A stretch of 64,000 nucleotides of DNA from Mycolicibacterium mengxianglii (GTDB lineage: Bacteria; Actinomycetota; Actinomycetes; Mycobacteriales; Mycobacteriaceae): assembly GCF_015710575.1 (NCBI RefSeq), contig NZ_CP065373.1:1612001-1676000 (forward strand), written 5' to 3'. Each line of letters opens with the position of its first letter. Positions within the stretch are counted from its first letter, which is position 1. Shown piece after piece: positions 1 through 9,992 of the stretch. Below the pieces are notes generated by a model. That model did no database searches, was not told the DNA's origin, and saw only the letters and a program-made list of their open reading frames with translations. A program made the position numbers and the translations under genes.

Positions 1-243
1 ACCCAGGCGACAGCGTCGGGCCGCGCGTTGACCGACGCGCAGAAGCTCCGTCTCTACGGTGACGCGCTCCTGGCGCAGCCACTGGAGGACCGCGGGGTGA
101 TGCTGCGGATCTCGATCGACGCCGGCGATCCGGTGGTGTGCGTCTCGCCGCCACTGGTAGCCGGTGACGCCGAGCTCACTCACCTCACCGACGCGCTGCA
201 TGCCGTCCTGACTGAGGTGAGCACGGTCTACGCCGACCTGTAG
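1..243 (+). CDS. C-terminal end of a class III (PLP) aminotransferase, partial
   Basis: The reading frame is open from the first base of the window and stops at 241-243, leaving about 80 residues of a protein that begins outside. The tail has the pattern typical of class III pyridoxal-phosphate aminotransferases: a short beta segment (RGVMLRI), a VSPPLV motif and a closing amphipathic helix (LTDALHAVLTEV). The lysine and the rest of the active site lie upstream and cannot be checked, so the substrate cannot be named. It converges with the TPM-domain gene on the other strand. The family call rests only on the tail pattern. Confidence 0.55.
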   Translation, partial: TQATASGRALTDAQKLRLYGDALLAQPLEDRGVMLRISIDAGDPVVCVSPPLVAGDAELTHLTDALHAVLTEVSTVYADL

Positions 244-260
244 AGAAGTGGGTGGCAGCG

Positions 261-2295
261 CTAGAACCGGCCGCCGCCGCCGGAGTAGTTGCGGCCCGAC
301 GACCGTGACGAGCCGCCGAACGACGACGGCCGGCCCATGCCGCGGCCACCGCCGAACCCGCCCCCGAAACCGCCGTAGCCGCCCCGGAAGATCCCCAGCC
401 GCCGGAGAACCCGCCGCGCAACACGTTGCCGATGAGGATGCCGCCGATGACCGCGCCGAGATCGTTGGTTCCGCCGCCGCCGTAGTGGCCGGAGTACTTC
501 ATCTGCGCGTTCTGGACGTCATTATTGGCCAGCGACTGTGCTTGTGCGGCAAGGGCCGCCGCGCCATTGGCGTGGGCGATGGCCTCAGCCGGCGCGGTGG
601 TCCGCTTGGCCTGCGCGGCGTCGAGCTGTCGACCGGCCTCGGAGAGCCGGGTCCGGGCCTCCGGGCCGATGCTGCCGCGGCGGGTGTCGATGAAATCCGA
701 CACGGCCTTGACCCGTGACTGGGCGGTGAACAGGGCCTGTTCGAGCAGCTGGGCCTGCCGTCTGGCTTCCAGGCGCTGCTCGTCGACGCTGACCAGCAGG
801 GCGTCGAGTTCTGCGTCGGCTTTGGTGAGCCGGGTGAAGGCGCCCAGCGGGTCGGTGTCGCTGTGGGTGCGGGCGTGTTCGACGGCGGCTGCCGCGGCAT
901 CACGGGCGGCGGCCAGCTCTGTAGCGCGCGGGGTGTGCGGCTCCCGCAGCTGGGCCGTCGCGGCATCGATGCCCTGCTCGATGTCGGCGATGGCCGCAGG
1001 CAGTCCGTTGATCGCGCGGCTGATGTCGGTGGCGGCACTTTCGATGGCGTCCAGCAGGGTCTGCGCCTGGCCCAGCGCGCTTTCGGCGGCGTGGATGGCG
1101 TCGATCAGGCCGGTCTGGTCGCCGGCCGGGCGGGCCACCAGCGCGCGGGCGGTGGTGATGCTCTGATCGGCGAAGGTCAGCCGCTGCCGGGCGACGTCGA
1201 TATTGCCGGCCACCGCGGTCAGCGCGGTCTCGGAGTACTGCTGGCGCAGTTGGGTCAACGTCGCCGTCGACGGCTCCAGCCGCGCGGTCAGCGCCACCAT
1301 CTGCTGGGTGAGCGCGTCGAGCCGGGTGGGGGCGTTGATCAGCAGGTCACGTAGTTGCTCGAAGGCCTCGCATTGCGCCTCCAGTTCGCGGTCGGCGCGG
1401 GCGGCGGCGACGATCACCCGGGTCAGCAGTTCACGGCGCTGCAGTGGCGACTCAGGGATAGCGTCGTCGAGGGTCTGGCGCACGTTGAATGCCTGCGCCA
1501 GCGCGGCTTTCGCGTTCTCCAGCGCTTTGGCGAACGGCGCGGTCTGGGTGGCGCCGAACTCCTCGGCGGCCAGGGCGAGCTCACCCTCGCTGGTGCGTAC
1601 CGCATTGTCGACGTCGACGACGATCGTCTTGGAGAGATCGTCGAGGGCATCGAGGGGGACGCCGGCCAGCGCGTTGGGGTCGGTGGCGTCCACCCGCTGG
1701 GCGGCGGCGAACTCGGCCTTGCGGCGTTTGCGGTTGCGTCGGCGCGACCATGCCCACAGCACCAGGCAGAGCACGACGACAACGCCCAGCACCACCAGTA
1801 ACGCCGACCACGCGATCCCGCCGCCGTTGAGGCCGTCGGCGGCCCCGATCGCCGCCGCGGCCCAGTCGTTCTGCCGTAGTGCCGGCTCGATGTCGTTGCG
1901 GCGCACATCGGCGGCGCGGTCGTAGACCCCGCCGCCTGCGGTCGAGGGCACCTGGAACGCGTACTCCCGGTCGGTGACAGCTACCGCGAGTAAGGCATCG
2001 TCGTCGCCGAACCCGCTGAGCCGCATGGTGTTCTGGGCCCACGTGACACCGTTCGCGCCGTCGAACGAGTCGACGAACACCACCCACAACTTGACCCGCT
2101 TGTCGTCATAGAGGGAATCGAGGGCCGACTGCACCTGGCTGACTTCCGCTCTGGACAGGACGCCGGCGTTGTCGGTGATCTGCGTAGGCACCCGGAACGG
2201 CGGTTCAGCGGTGGCCTCGGGCAGGGGACGGGGCCGATCACGAGTGCCGCGCCGAAAACCACCAGGAGCAGGCTGAGCAGGCGGGTGATGCGCAT
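261..2295 (-). pseudogene. TPM-domain membrane protein (Rv2345-like), broken by two 1-base frameshifts
   Basis: Read from 2295 this encodes a signal peptide (MRITRLLSLLLVVFG), an extracellular TPM domain (about 150 residues), one membrane helix (WSALLVVLGVVVVLCLVLWAW), a long Ala-rich coiled-coil region and a Gly/Phe-rich tail ending SGGGGRF. The frame is interrupted twice. At 2224-2227 the signal peptide is out of frame with the TPM domain. At 393-396 the coiled-coil part is out of frame with the Gly/Phe tail that stops at 261-263. Each break is repaired by one extra base in a four-base G/C run. The position next to dgt matches Rv2345 in M. tuberculosis. Either this is a recent pseudogene or the sequence has homopolymer errors. 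The domain order is intact, so I favour a functional gene mis-sequenced. Confidence 0.7.
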
Positions 2296-2366
2296 GCTCG
2301 TCAATCTAGTGCCGGTGGTGAGTGGCTGTCCGGAAGGTGGCGGCGGTGCTGGCAGACTATGCCCCG

Positions 2367-3641
2367 GTGAGTACGACACAACAGGACCATTACAGCGCGT
2401 TCGACCGCGAACGCCTGGTGCAGGAAGCGCCCAAAACCGCCGCGATGCCCGGAGCCAACACCGAGCACCGCAGCGACTTCGCGCGTGACCGTGCCCGGGT
2501 GCTGCATTGTGTTGCCTTCCGCCGGCTCGCTGACAAGACCCAGGTGGTCGGACCCCGGGAGAGCGAAACCCCGCGGACCCGGCTGACCCACTCGCTGGAG
2601 GTCGCCCAGATCGGTCGCGGTATGGCCATCGGGCTGGGATGTGATCCCGATCTGGTGGATCTGGCCGGGCTGGCTCATGACATCGGTCACCCGCCGTACG
2701 GTCACAACGGCGAGCGGGCGCTCAACGAGATCGCCAATGCGTTCGGCGGGTTCGAGGGAAACGCCCAGAATTTCCGCATCCTGACCCGACTGGAGCCGAA
2801 AGTTCTTGACGGGCAGGGTCATTCGGCGGGGCTGAACCTCACCAGGGCGGCCTTGGATGCGGTGACGAAATATCCGTGGCAGCGCACCGGCGGGCGACGC
2901 AAGTTCAGTTTCTACGACGACGACGCCAGCGCCGCGGACTGGATGCGCGAGGGTGCGCCGCTGGAACGTCCGTGCCTGGAGGCCCAGGTGATGGACTGGG
3001 CCGACGACGTGGCCTACTCGGTGCACGACGTCGAAGACGGTGTGATCTCCGGGCGCATCGATCTGCGGGTGCTCGCTGATGCTGACGCGGCCACCTCGCT
3101 GGCACGCCTGGGCACCGAGTCGTTTCCGTCCCTGGCCCACGACGAACTGCTGACCGCTGCCGAACGCCTGTCGCAGCTGCCAGTGGTGACGGGGGTGGGC
3201 AAATACGACGGCACCATGGCCGCGTCGGTCGCACTCAAGCGTCTGACCAGCGAACTCGTCGGCCGCTTCGCCAATGCCGCGATCAACCAGACCCGGGAGG
3301 CCGCCGGTGACGGTCCACTGGGACGTTTCGACGCCAACCTCGCGGTGCCCGCGCTGGTACGTGCCGAGGTCGCCGTGCTGAAAATGCTCGCTCTGCAGTT
3401 CATCATGTCCGACCACCAGCACCTGGGAATCCAGGCTGACCAGCGGACCCGCATCCACGAGGTGGCCTTGACGCTCTGGGCGCAGGCGCCGGGCAGCCTG
3501 GACCCGCAGTTCGCGCCCGAGTTCACCGCGGCCGCTGATGACGGGGCCCGGCTGCGCGTGGTGATCGACCAGATCGCCTCGTACACCGAGAGCCGGCTGG
3601 AACGGGTGCACGAGGCGCGCTCGCCTCGGCCGCTGGGCTGA
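2367..3641 (+). CDS. dgt: deoxyguanosinetriphosphate triphosphohydrolase
   Basis: Hydrolyses dGTP to deoxyguanosine and triphosphate, a nucleotide-pool housekeeping activity. The HD-domain metal ligands are visible: H75 in THSLEV, H104-D105 in [11 protein letters not shown], and a later aspartate in the [11 protein letters not shown] segment. The N-terminal block [13 protein letters not shown] followed by [10 protein letters not shown] is characteristic of the actinobacterial Dgt family. The length (424 aa) is normal. I chose the GTG at 2367, which gives the usual short N-terminus; the frame is open to 2322, which would add 15 residues. Only 18 bases separate it from dnaG downstream, so the two are probably co-transcribed. 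Confidence 0.9.
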   Translation: MSTTQQDHYSAFDRERLVQEAPKTAAMPGANTEHRSDFARDRARVLHCVAFRRLADKTQVVGPRESETPRTRLTHSLEVAQIGRGMAIGLGCDPDLVDLAGLAHDIGHPPYGHNGERALNEIANAFGGFEGNAQNFRILTRLEPKVLDGQGHSAGLNLTRAALDAVTKYPWQRTGGRRKFSFYDDDASAADWMREGAPLERPCLEAQVMDWADDVAYSVHDVEDGVISGRIDLRVLADADAATSLARLGTESFPSLAHDELLTAAERLSQLPVVTGVGKYDGTMAASVALKRLTSELVGRFANAAINQTREAAGDGPLGRFDANLAVPALVRAEVAVLKMLALQFIMSDHQHLGIQADQRTRIHEVALTLWAQAPGSLDPQFAPEFTAAADDGARLRVVIDQIASYTESRLERVHEARSPRPLG

Positions 3642-3659
3642 GGCCACTAAGCTAGACGA

Positions 3660-5552
3660 ATGGCCGGACGCATCTCTGATCGCGATATCGCGGCCATTCG
3701 TGAACAGACCCGCATCGAGGACGTGGTGGGGGACTACGTCCAGCTCCGCCGTGCCGGCGCGGATTCCCTGAAGGGCCTGTGCCCGTTCCACGACGAGAAG
3801 TCACCGTCGTTTCACGTGCGGCCCAACCACGGCCACTTCCACTGCTTCGGCTGCGGCGAAGGCGGCGACGTGTACGCCTTCATCCAGAAGATCGAGCACG
3901 TCACCTTCGTCGAGGCCGTCGAGATGCTGGCCGACCGGATCAACTACACCGTCACCTACAGCGGGTCCTCGACCACCAACGTGCAGCGCGACCGGGGCAG
4001 CCGCAGCCGGTTGATCGCCGCCAATGCGGCCGCAGCCGAGTTCTACGCCGCCGCGCTGGAGTCGCCGGAGGCCGCCACCGCCCGGCAGTATCTGAAAGAA
4101 CGGAACTTCGACGAGGCTGCGGCGCGGCAGTTCGGCTGCGGGTACGCCCCGTCCGGCTGGGATTCGCTGACCAAGCACCTGCTGCGTAAGGGCTTCGAGT
4201 TCAAAGAGCTGGAAGCGGCCGGGCTGTCGCGGGAGGGCAAACGCGGCCCGATGGACCGCTTCCATCGCCGCCTGCTGTGGCCGATCCGCAGCGCTTCGGG
4301 TGAGGTGATCGGCTTCGGTGCCCGTCGGCTGTTCGACGATGACCAGAATCAGGCCAAGTACGTCAACACCCCGGAAACCACGCTGTACAAGAAGTCGAAC
4401 GTCTTGTTCGGCATCGACCAGGCCAAGCGTGACATCGCCCGAGGCCACCAGGCCGTCGTCGTCGAGGGTTACACCGACGTGATGGCCATGCACCTGGCCG
4501 GCGTCACCACCGCGGTCGCCTCCTGCGGCACCGCGTTCGGTGACGAGCACCTGTCGATGCTGCGTCGACTGATGATGGACGACAAGTTCTTTCGCGGGGA
4601 ACTGATCTACGTCTTCGACGGTGACGCGGCGGGCCGGGCGGCGGCGCTGAAAGCCTTTGAGGGCGAACAGAATCTGGCGGGGCAGTCTTTCGTCGCCGTC
4701 GCTGCCGACGGGATGGATCCCTGCGATCTGCGGCTCAAGCATGGTGACACCGCGTTGCGTGACCTGGTGGCGCGGCGAACCCCGTTGTTCGAGTTCGCCA
4801 TTCGCACCGCGCTGGCCGAGATCGATCTCGACAGCGCCGAGGGCCGCGTGACGGCGCTGCGCCAGTGCGTACCGATGGTGGCGAAGATCAAAGATCCCAC
4901 CCTGCGCGACGAATACGCCCGTCAGCTGGCCGGCTGGGTCGGCTGGGACGACGTGGCCCAGGTGATCCACCGCGTCCGGGAGCAGGCCAAGGACCCCCGG
5001 GCCCGGGCCGACGCCAGGCGCGCCGCCCCGACGCGTAAATCGCCCGCGGCCATTCGTCCGGACCCGCGCGATCCCACGCTGGGGCCGCAGCGTGAGGCGC
5101 TGAAAGCAGCGTTGCAGTGTCCGGTGCTGGCCGGGCCGGTGTTCGACTCGCTGCCCCCGGAGAGTTTCACCCACCCCGGTTATGTCGCCGTGCGTGCCGC
5201 GATCGACGCTGCCGGTGGTACGGCGACCAGCGTCGGCGGCGGGCAGTGGATCGACCAGGTGCGCCGGCAGGCGCCGTCGCCGGCTGCAGTCGAACTGATC
5301 AACGAACTCGGTGTCGAGGCCTTGCAGGTCAGCGACGAGGAGAAGCTGCCGCGTTACATCTCCAGTGTGTTGGCCCGGCTTCAGGAGGTGTGGATCGGCC
5401 GCCAGATCGCCGAGGTGAAGTCCAAGCTCCAGCGCATGTCACCGGTGGAGCAGGGGGACGAGTACCACTCTCTGTTCGGCGACCTGGTGGCGATGGAGGC
5501 CTACCGGCGCAGCCTGCTCGAGCAGGCCAGTGGCGACGACCTGACTGCGTGA
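3660..5552 (+). CDS. dnaG: DNA primase
   Basis: Synthesises RNA primers for DNA replication with the DnaB helicase. The N-terminal zinc ribbon has its ligands at C41, H44, C62 and C65 (CPFHDEKSPSF, HCFGCGEGGD). The catalytic core and Toprim domain follow, with VVVEGYTDVMAMH near residue 268 and the acidic YVFDGDAAG motif near 320. The C-terminal DnaB-interaction region is present and the length (630 aa) is typical. It starts with ATG directly after dgt, the conserved mycobacterial pairing. Confidence 0.95.
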   Translation: MAGRISDRDIAAIREQTRIEDVVGDYVQLRRAGADSLKGLCPFHDEKSPSFHVRPNHGHFHCFGCGEGGDVYAFIQKIEHVTFVEAVEMLADRINYTVTYSGSSTTNVQRDRGSRSRLIAANAAAAEFYAAALESPEAATARQYLKERNFDEAAARQFGCGYAPSGWDSLTKHLLRKGFEFKELEAAGLSREGKRGPMDRFHRRLLWPIRSASGEVIGFGARRLFDDDQNQAKYVNTPETTLYKKSNVLFGIDQAKRDIARGHQAVVVEGYTDVMAMHLAGVTTAVASCGTAFGDEHLSMLRRLMMDDKFFRGELIYVFDGDAAGRAAALKAFEGEQNLAGQSFVAVAADGMDPCDLRLKHGDTALRDLVARRTPLFEFAIRTALAEIDLDSAEGRVTALRQCVPMVAKIKDPTLRDEYARQLAGWVGWDDVAQVIHRVREQAKDPRARADARRAAPTRKSPAAIRPDPRDPTLGPQREALKAALQCPVLAGPVFDSLPPESFTHPGYVAVRAAIDAAGGTATSVGGGQWIDQVRRQAPSPAAVELINELGVEALQVSDEEKLPRYISSVLARLQEVWIGRQIAEVKSKLQRMSPVEQGDEYHSLFGDLVAMEAYRRSLLEQASGDDLTA

Positions 5553-5613
5553 GGCAGTCCTACGAGTTAGGCTCTCCGCTACGGAAGCTGATCGACGATC
5601 GAAAGGCACACTG

Positions 5614-5889
5614 ATGGGATCCACGCGACGCATGGTTGCTGTCGGAGCGTTCGCAGTTGCGGCCGTCGCTGCGCCTGTCTACGCCGCGTTCAGCACGCCG
5701 GAAGCGGTGAACACCGAGGCCCGGTGCCTGGCGTGGCTGGGTTCGAAGGCCGACGGTGTGTGCATCGGCAATTCGCTGGGCAGTCAGGTCCCGACGCTGG
5801 GCGGCACGCCGGGGGTGGGCTTCAACGGCAACGGCATTCAGACCGGGCCGGTCAACCCCGGGCAGACGATCAATATCCCGCTCGCCTAG
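5614..5889 (+). CDS. small secreted protein of unknown function
   Basis: A 91-aa protein with an N-terminal signal sequence (MVAVGAFAVAAVAAPVYAAFS, cleavage probably after VYA). The mature part has two cysteines (RCLAW, GVCIGNS) that could form one disulfide, then a Gly/Pro/Asn-rich tail. Small exported proteins of this layout are common in mycobacteria. No enzymatic motif is visible. It lies about 60 bases after dnaG on the same strand and converges tightly with the next gene; the two stop codons are adjacent. Confidence 0.65.
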   Translation: MGSTRRMVAVGAFAVAAVAAPVYAAFSTPEAVNTEARCLAWLGSKADGVCIGNSLGSQVPTLGGTPGVGFNGNGIQTGPVNPGQTINIPLA

Positions 5890-6129
5890 TCAGGACTTCT
5901 GTTCGGGTTCGATCACCGTGGTCTCACTGTCGATCTCGGTGAGATGCACCATGGCCGGATCCGGGGACACCCGGTCGGCGATCTTGCGCCTGCCCGCATC
6001 CAGGGCCGCTTTGGCGGCAGGGTGGCCGGTGACGGCGCGATACGTGCCGGCGAGCTGTTCGTAACGGCGCCGGCCGGCCTTCGCCCCCAGCACGTAGCCG
6101 ACTCCCAGTACGACGACGGTGCGGATCAC
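5890..6129 (-). CDS. small membrane-anchored protein (YtxH-like N-terminus)
   Basis: A 79-aa protein with one N-terminal membrane helix ending in GYVLGAKAGRRRYEQ, a motif typical of small YtxH-like actinobacterial membrane proteins, then a charged cytoplasmic tail. The start is set by an AGGAGG box 7 bases before the GTG at 6129; the frame extends to a TTG at 6162 with no better ribosome site. The position matches Rv2342, the small gene next to dnaG in M. tuberculosis. Function is unknown. Confidence 0.7.
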   Translation of the reverse strand: MIRTVVVLGVGYVLGAKAGRRRYEQLAGTYRAVTGHPAAKAALDAGRRKIADRVSPDPAMVHLTEIDSETTVIEPEQKS

Positions 6130-6248
6130 TGCGCTGCCTCCTGCTCTGAAGATCTGTGCCAACCATCCTGCCTCATCGGCGGTGGCGGCTCAGCGAGCAC
6201 GCAACACCGCGCGCTGGGCGCGGTGTTGACTGTGTTTCGAGAAGTGAG

Positions 6249-6321
<73 letters not shown>

Positions 6322-6499
6322 CTGCTCTCCCGCGGGCAAGCCGCGGGCCGATGGATGACTCTAGCGTACCGAGGTCGCAGAGAAAGAATCCGCAGCTAGG
6401 CGCCCTGTTGTGCTCACCCGTCACACCCGTCGCGCGGGATCTGGGGTGCCGTCCCCGAGCCCGAGGGCGCGCCGAGGGTGAGGCCGTAGGCTCGCGGGC

Positions 6500-6973
6500 G
6501 TGCGATTACTGGCTGTGGTGCTCGGCGGCCTCACACTGGCCGGCTGCGGCTTCAGCCCACCGGCGCCGCCGGCTGTCACCACGGCGGTGTGCACCGACGC
6601 CGACGCCCCGGCCCCGGAGACAGTGCAGCGGGCGATTGCCGCACTGCCGCCGGCACCGTGGGTCGAGACCTCCCGTGGCCATGCCAACGACTGCCGTTTG
6701 CAATGGGTCGAGGTGACCCAGGAGCAGGCCACGGCGTCCACCCCGGGGCAGGTGCTGTTCTTCGACCGCAACACCCCGCTGGGCACCCCGACGCCCGAAC
6801 CGAGGCCCTACATCACCGTGGTCCCGTCCGGACCCGACGGCGTCACCGTGCAGTACCAGTGGCTGGTGGGTGATGAGCCGAGTTGCTGCCCGACCGGGCT
6901 CGGCACGGTGCGGTTCCGCATCGGCAGCGACGGCGCGCTCGCCGCGCTGGACCCGGTGCCCAACCAGGGTTAA
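6500..6973 (+). CDS. LppP/LprE-family lipoprotein (LppQ-like by position)
   Basis: A 157-aa exported lipoprotein. The signal peptide MRLLAVVLGGLTLAGC ends in a lipobox (LAGC), so the mature protein is lipid-anchored at Cys16. The body carries the LppP/LprE pattern: an N-terminal PxxxVQRAIAALPP helix, FFDRNTPLGT, and a VTVQYQWLV strand. There are further cysteines (VCTD, DCRL, SCCP) that may pair. It starts at GTG. In M. tuberculosis the lipoprotein next to tRNA-Asn in this neighbourhood is LppQ; orthology is inferred from position and family only. Confidence 0.75.
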   Translation: MRLLAVVLGGLTLAGCGFSPPAPPAVTTAVCTDADAPAPETVQRAIAALPPAPWVETSRGHANDCRLQWVEVTQEQATASTPGQVLFFDRNTPLGTPTPEPRPYITVVPSGPDGVTVQYQWLVGDEPSCCPTGLGTVRFRIGSDGALAALDPVPNQG

Positions 6974-7092
6974 GCCTCGGTGTCGGCGTCCTCGGACAGC
7001 GGCAGACCTTCGGCGCCGGGGGTGGCGGGCGCCAGAACTTCGTCGTCCTGCTCGGTCGGTTCGGGCGTTACATTTTCGGATGCAGTTGTCAT
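6970..7092 (-). CDS. 40-residue acidic protein, hypothetical
   Basis: A short reverse-strand frame, ATG at 7092 to TAA at 6970, preceded by a GGAGAG box three bases from the ATG. The product is 40 aa, strongly acidic and Pro/Glu-rich (MTTASENVTPEPTEQDDEV... ends EDADTEA), with no hydrophobic core, so it is probably disordered. Its stop overlaps the stop of the lipoprotein gene on the other strand. Low-complexity composition makes this a tentative gene. Confidence 0.4.
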   Translation of the reverse strand: MTTASENVTPEPTEQDDEVLAPATPGAEGLPLSEDADTEA

Positions 7093-7156
7093 GCACTCTC
7101 CGTACCCAACGTGAATTCCGGGAAAACCTACCGCCGCCGGCCCTGGATCAGGACAA

Positions 7157-9097
7157 CTACTCGTTGCCGATCACACCCGGTGTCGACGGCAGCGCGTCCG
7201 GATGCAGCATCTCGGCGTACCGCAGCTGTTCGGGGATGCCGAAGCCGTCGACCAGCAACTCCGCGTAGGGCCGCAGCTTGCGGCACCGGTCGTTGATGGC
7301 CCGGGTGACGGCCTTGGAGCGCTCGACGGACAGGAACCGGTGCTCGACGAACCACGCCTTGTCATCCTCGATGGTGCTCAGCGCATAGAGATCGCACACC
7401 AGCCCCAGGACCTCGCGCGCGCCGTCGTCTTCGCAGGCATCGATGCCGGCGACGAACGCCTCCAAGATGATTCGGTCGATGTGCGCGCTCGCGGCGTGCA
7501 GCACGTGATCCTGGACGGCGTTGAAGGCGTCAAACGCCGACATCTCCTTGGACTTGCTCTGCAACCGCCGGGCCACGGAGGCGATCAGGTACTCCTCGCG
7601 GTCTTCGAACATCTGCACCTGGGTGCCGCGGTTGAAGAGGCTGCCCTCTTCCTCGTTGTCCTGCCGGGTATCGAGAATGGTCTGCATGATCGTCTCGGCG
7701 GCGGTGCGCTTGAGCACCCGCTCGCCGGCGAAGTTCGCGGCGAACCGCACCCATTCGACCGGGCTCATGCCCTTGATGTCGTCGGCGTAAGCCGTCAAGA
7801 GATCCTTGGCCACCAGCTGCGTCAGCACGTGGTTGTCACCCTCGAAGGTGGTGAACACGTCGGTATCGGCCTTCAGTCCGATGAGCCGGTTGTCGGCCAG
7901 ATAGCCTGCACCGCCGCAAGCTTCGCGCGCTTCCTGGATGGCGCGGGTGGCGTGCCAGGTGTTGGCGGCTTTGAGCCCGGCGGCGCGGGATTCCAGCTCC
8001 CGTTGATCTTCGGCGTCTGGGTCGTCGGAGGTCTGTAGTTCGTGGCAGCGGGCCACCAGCTCGTTCTGGGCGAATTGCAGCGCGTAGGACTTTGCGATCA
8101 GGGGGAACAGCCGGCGCTGATGCACCAAGTAGTCCATGATGACCACTTCGTCGCCGTCGGGAGCGCTGAACTGCTTGCGCTGCAACGCGTACCGGACGGC
8201 GATGTCGAGGGCCACCCGGGCGGCCGCGCCCGCGCTGCCGCCGACGGTCACCCGGCCGCGGATCAAGGTGCCCAGCATGGTGAAGAACCGGCGGCCGGGG
8301 TTTTCGATCGGGGAGGAGTAGGTGCCGTCGGCAGCGACGTCGGCGTACTTGTTGAGCAGGTTCTCCCGCGGGACCCGCACGTGGTCGAACATGATGCGGC
8401 CGTTGTCGACACCGGGCAGACCGCCCTTGTAGTGGCAGTCCGACGTGGTGACGCCAGGAAGGTCGTTACCGTCGTCGTCGCGGATCGGCACCACGAAGCA
8501 GTGCACGCCGTGGCCTTCACCGTCGGGTGTGATCAGCTGCGCGAAGACCGCTGCCACCCTTGCCGTTTCCGCGGCGCCGCCGATGTAGTCCTTGCGGGCC
8601 GACGGGGTGGGGGAGTCGATGACGAACTCTTCGGTCGCCGGGTCGTAGGTGGCGGTGGTCTCCAGCGACTGCACGTCACTGCCGTGCCCGGTCTCGGTCA
8701 TCGCGAAGCAGCCGAGCAGGTCCAGGTCGATCAGGCGCCGCACATATTCCTTGTGGTGGCGCTCGGTGCCCAGGTTTTCGATCGCCCCGCCGAACAGGCC
8801 CCACTGCACACCGGCTTTCACCATCAACGACAGGTCGCTCATCGCCAGCATCTCGATGCGGGTGACCGCGGCACCGACGTCGCCGTTGCCGCCGTGCTCC
8901 TTACGGAAGCCGTCTTCGGCGGCCCCGTGGGCGGCCATGATCCGCATCTGCTCGGATACCTTGGTGCGGGCGATCACCGTGTTCGGCGTGTAGTGCGGCT
9001 TGAAGACCTCGCCGGATAGTTCCTTGCGCATGGCGTTCTTGCAGTCACGCCAGCGGCCGTCGAGGGCGTTCCGGAGATGCTCGGCAGTGGTGGTCAT
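7157..9097 (-). CDS. acyl-CoA dehydrogenase/oxidase-family flavoenzyme
   Basis: A 646-aa FAD-dependent enzyme that would oxidise acyl-CoA to the trans-2-enoyl-CoA. It is longer than the usual 380-aa dehydrogenases and has the acyl-CoA oxidase layout: an N-terminal helical domain, the flavin-domain motif FAMTETGHGSD (near residue 160), the GRVTVGGSAGAAARVALDIAVRYALQRKQF helix pair (near 300), then EACGGAGYLADNRL with the usual catalytic region. A second C-terminal helical domain follows. ATG at 9097 is used because the upstream extension has no family similarity. The substrate chain length is not evident. Confidence 0.85.
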   Translation of the reverse strand: MTTTAEHLRNALDGRWRDCKNAMRKELSGEVFKPHYTPNTVIARTKVSEQMRIMAAHGAAEDGFRKEHGGNGDVGAAVTRIEMLAMSDLSLMVKAGVQWGLFGGAIENLGTERHHKEYVRRLIDLDLLGCFAMTETGHGSDVQSLETTATYDPATEEFVIDSPTPSARKDYIGGAAETARVAAVFAQLITPDGEGHGVHCFVVPIRDDDGNDLPGVTTSDCHYKGGLPGVDNGRIMFDHVRVPRENLLNKYADVAADGTYSSPIENPGRRFFTMLGTLIRGRVTVGGSAGAAARVALDIAVRYALQRKQFSAPDGDEVVIMDYLVHQRRLFPLIAKSYALQFAQNELVARCHELQTSDDPDAEDQRELESRAAGLKAANTWHATRAIQEAREACGGAGYLADNRLIGLKADTDVFTTFEGDNHVLTQLVAKDLLTAYADDIKGMSPVEWVRFAANFAGERVLKRTAAETIMQTILDTRQDNEEEGSLFNRGTQVQMFEDREEYLIASVARRLQSKSKEMSAFDAFNAVQDHVLHAASAHIDRIILEAFVAGIDACEDDGAREVLGLVCDLYALSTIEDDKAWFVEHRFLSVERSKAVTRAINDRCRKLRPYAELLVDGFGIPEQLRYAEMLHPDALPSTPGVIGNE

Positions 9098-9198
9098 TAC
9101 CAGACGGTAACCCGCCGCCGCTCTGCACAAACTGTGATGTGCCAAACGCAGTGGGGCCTTGGGTGACCCCGCGCTCGAGGTTGGCGTTAAATGTCGCT

Positions 9199-9912
9199 AT
9201 GTCAGAGGACATCAGGCTGCCTCACGAGTTCGACCACAAACATTCCGACGTCAGCGGCGGGTGGCTGCGGGCGGCCACCTTCGGTGCGATGGACGGCCTG
9301 GTGTCCAACACCGCCTTGATCGCCGGTGTTGCCGCCGCTTCCAGCGTGAGCGCCGTGGTGCTGGCAGGCGTGGCCGGTCTGTTGTCCGGGGCGTTCTCGA
9401 TGGGGCTGGGCGAATACACCTCGGTGACGACGGCCAATGAGCAGATCGACTCCGAGGTCAAGGTCGAGCGGCGAGCGTTCCAGGCCAATCCGCGGGGCGA
9501 GAAAGCCGAGCTGGTGGGGATGCTGATGCAGATGGGGTTGACCGAGGCGACCGCCACCCAGGCCACCGAGGAACTGCATCGCGACGAGAACCGCGCGCTC
9601 AACTTCCACCTGGTGCAGGAGTTGGGTGTCGACCCGACGGAGAAGCCGTCGCCCTGGGTGGCCGCCGGGTCGTCGTTTGTGATGTTCGCGCTCGGCGCGA
9701 TCGTCCCACTGATCCCGTTTCTGCTGGGGTTCGACTCGCTGTGGGCGGGGCTGGGGTGCGGCGGTCTGGGTCTGTTGGTGGCCGGTGGCGTGGCCTCGCG
9801 GTTCACCCGTAAGCCGTGGTGGCAGGCCGGAGTGCGGCAGCTGGTGTTCGGTGGCATTGCCATTGCGGCGACCTATGTGGTCGGTCATCTCATCGGCGCG
9901 GCTGTGTCCTAG
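9199..9912 (+). CDS. VIT1/CCC1-family transporter (iron/manganese)
   Basis: A 237-aa membrane protein of the vacuolar iron transporter family, expected to move Fe2+ or Mn2+ across the membrane. The N-terminal HKHSDVSGGWLRAATFGAMDGLVSN signature is clear, with a second conserved helix GAFSMGLGEYTSV. A cytoplasmic metal-binding stretch rich in Glu follows, then three C-terminal membrane helices. ATG at 9199 matches the family start. It is divergent from the acyl-CoA dehydrogenase gene across about 100 bases. Confidence 0.85.
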   Translation: MSEDIRLPHEFDHKHSDVSGGWLRAATFGAMDGLVSNTALIAGVAAASSVSAVVLAGVAGLLSGAFSMGLGEYTSVTTANEQIDSEVKVERRAFQANPRGEKAELVGMLMQMGLTEATATQATEELHRDENRALNFHLVQELGVDPTEKPSPWVAAGSSFVMFALGAIVPLIPFLLGFDSLWAGLGCGGLGLLVAGGVASRFTRKPWWQAGVRQLVFGGIAIAATYVVGHLIGAAVS

Positions 9913-9992
9913 CGTTCGTCCCGGCGTTCGTCGGGGTGGGCCGACTCGCAAGCGGCAAGCGCAGTGCGGTGCTCGAGAGCTAGGCTCGGTTC

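Noticed and set aside
2301..3791. Long reverse-strand frame opposite dgt (and similar ones opposite dnaG at 3801-5174 and opposite the MFS gene at 19617-20945)
   Set aside because: In GC-rich DNA the antisense frames of real genes stay open by chance. These have Arg/Gly/His-rich composition, no family similarity, and lie opposite clearly recognised proteins.
6329..6347. Terminator hairpin (CCCGCGG/CCGCGGG) near tRNA-Asn
   Set aside because: It lies 5' of the tRNA relative to its direction of transcription and there is no plus-strand gene ending before it, so there is no transcript for it to end.
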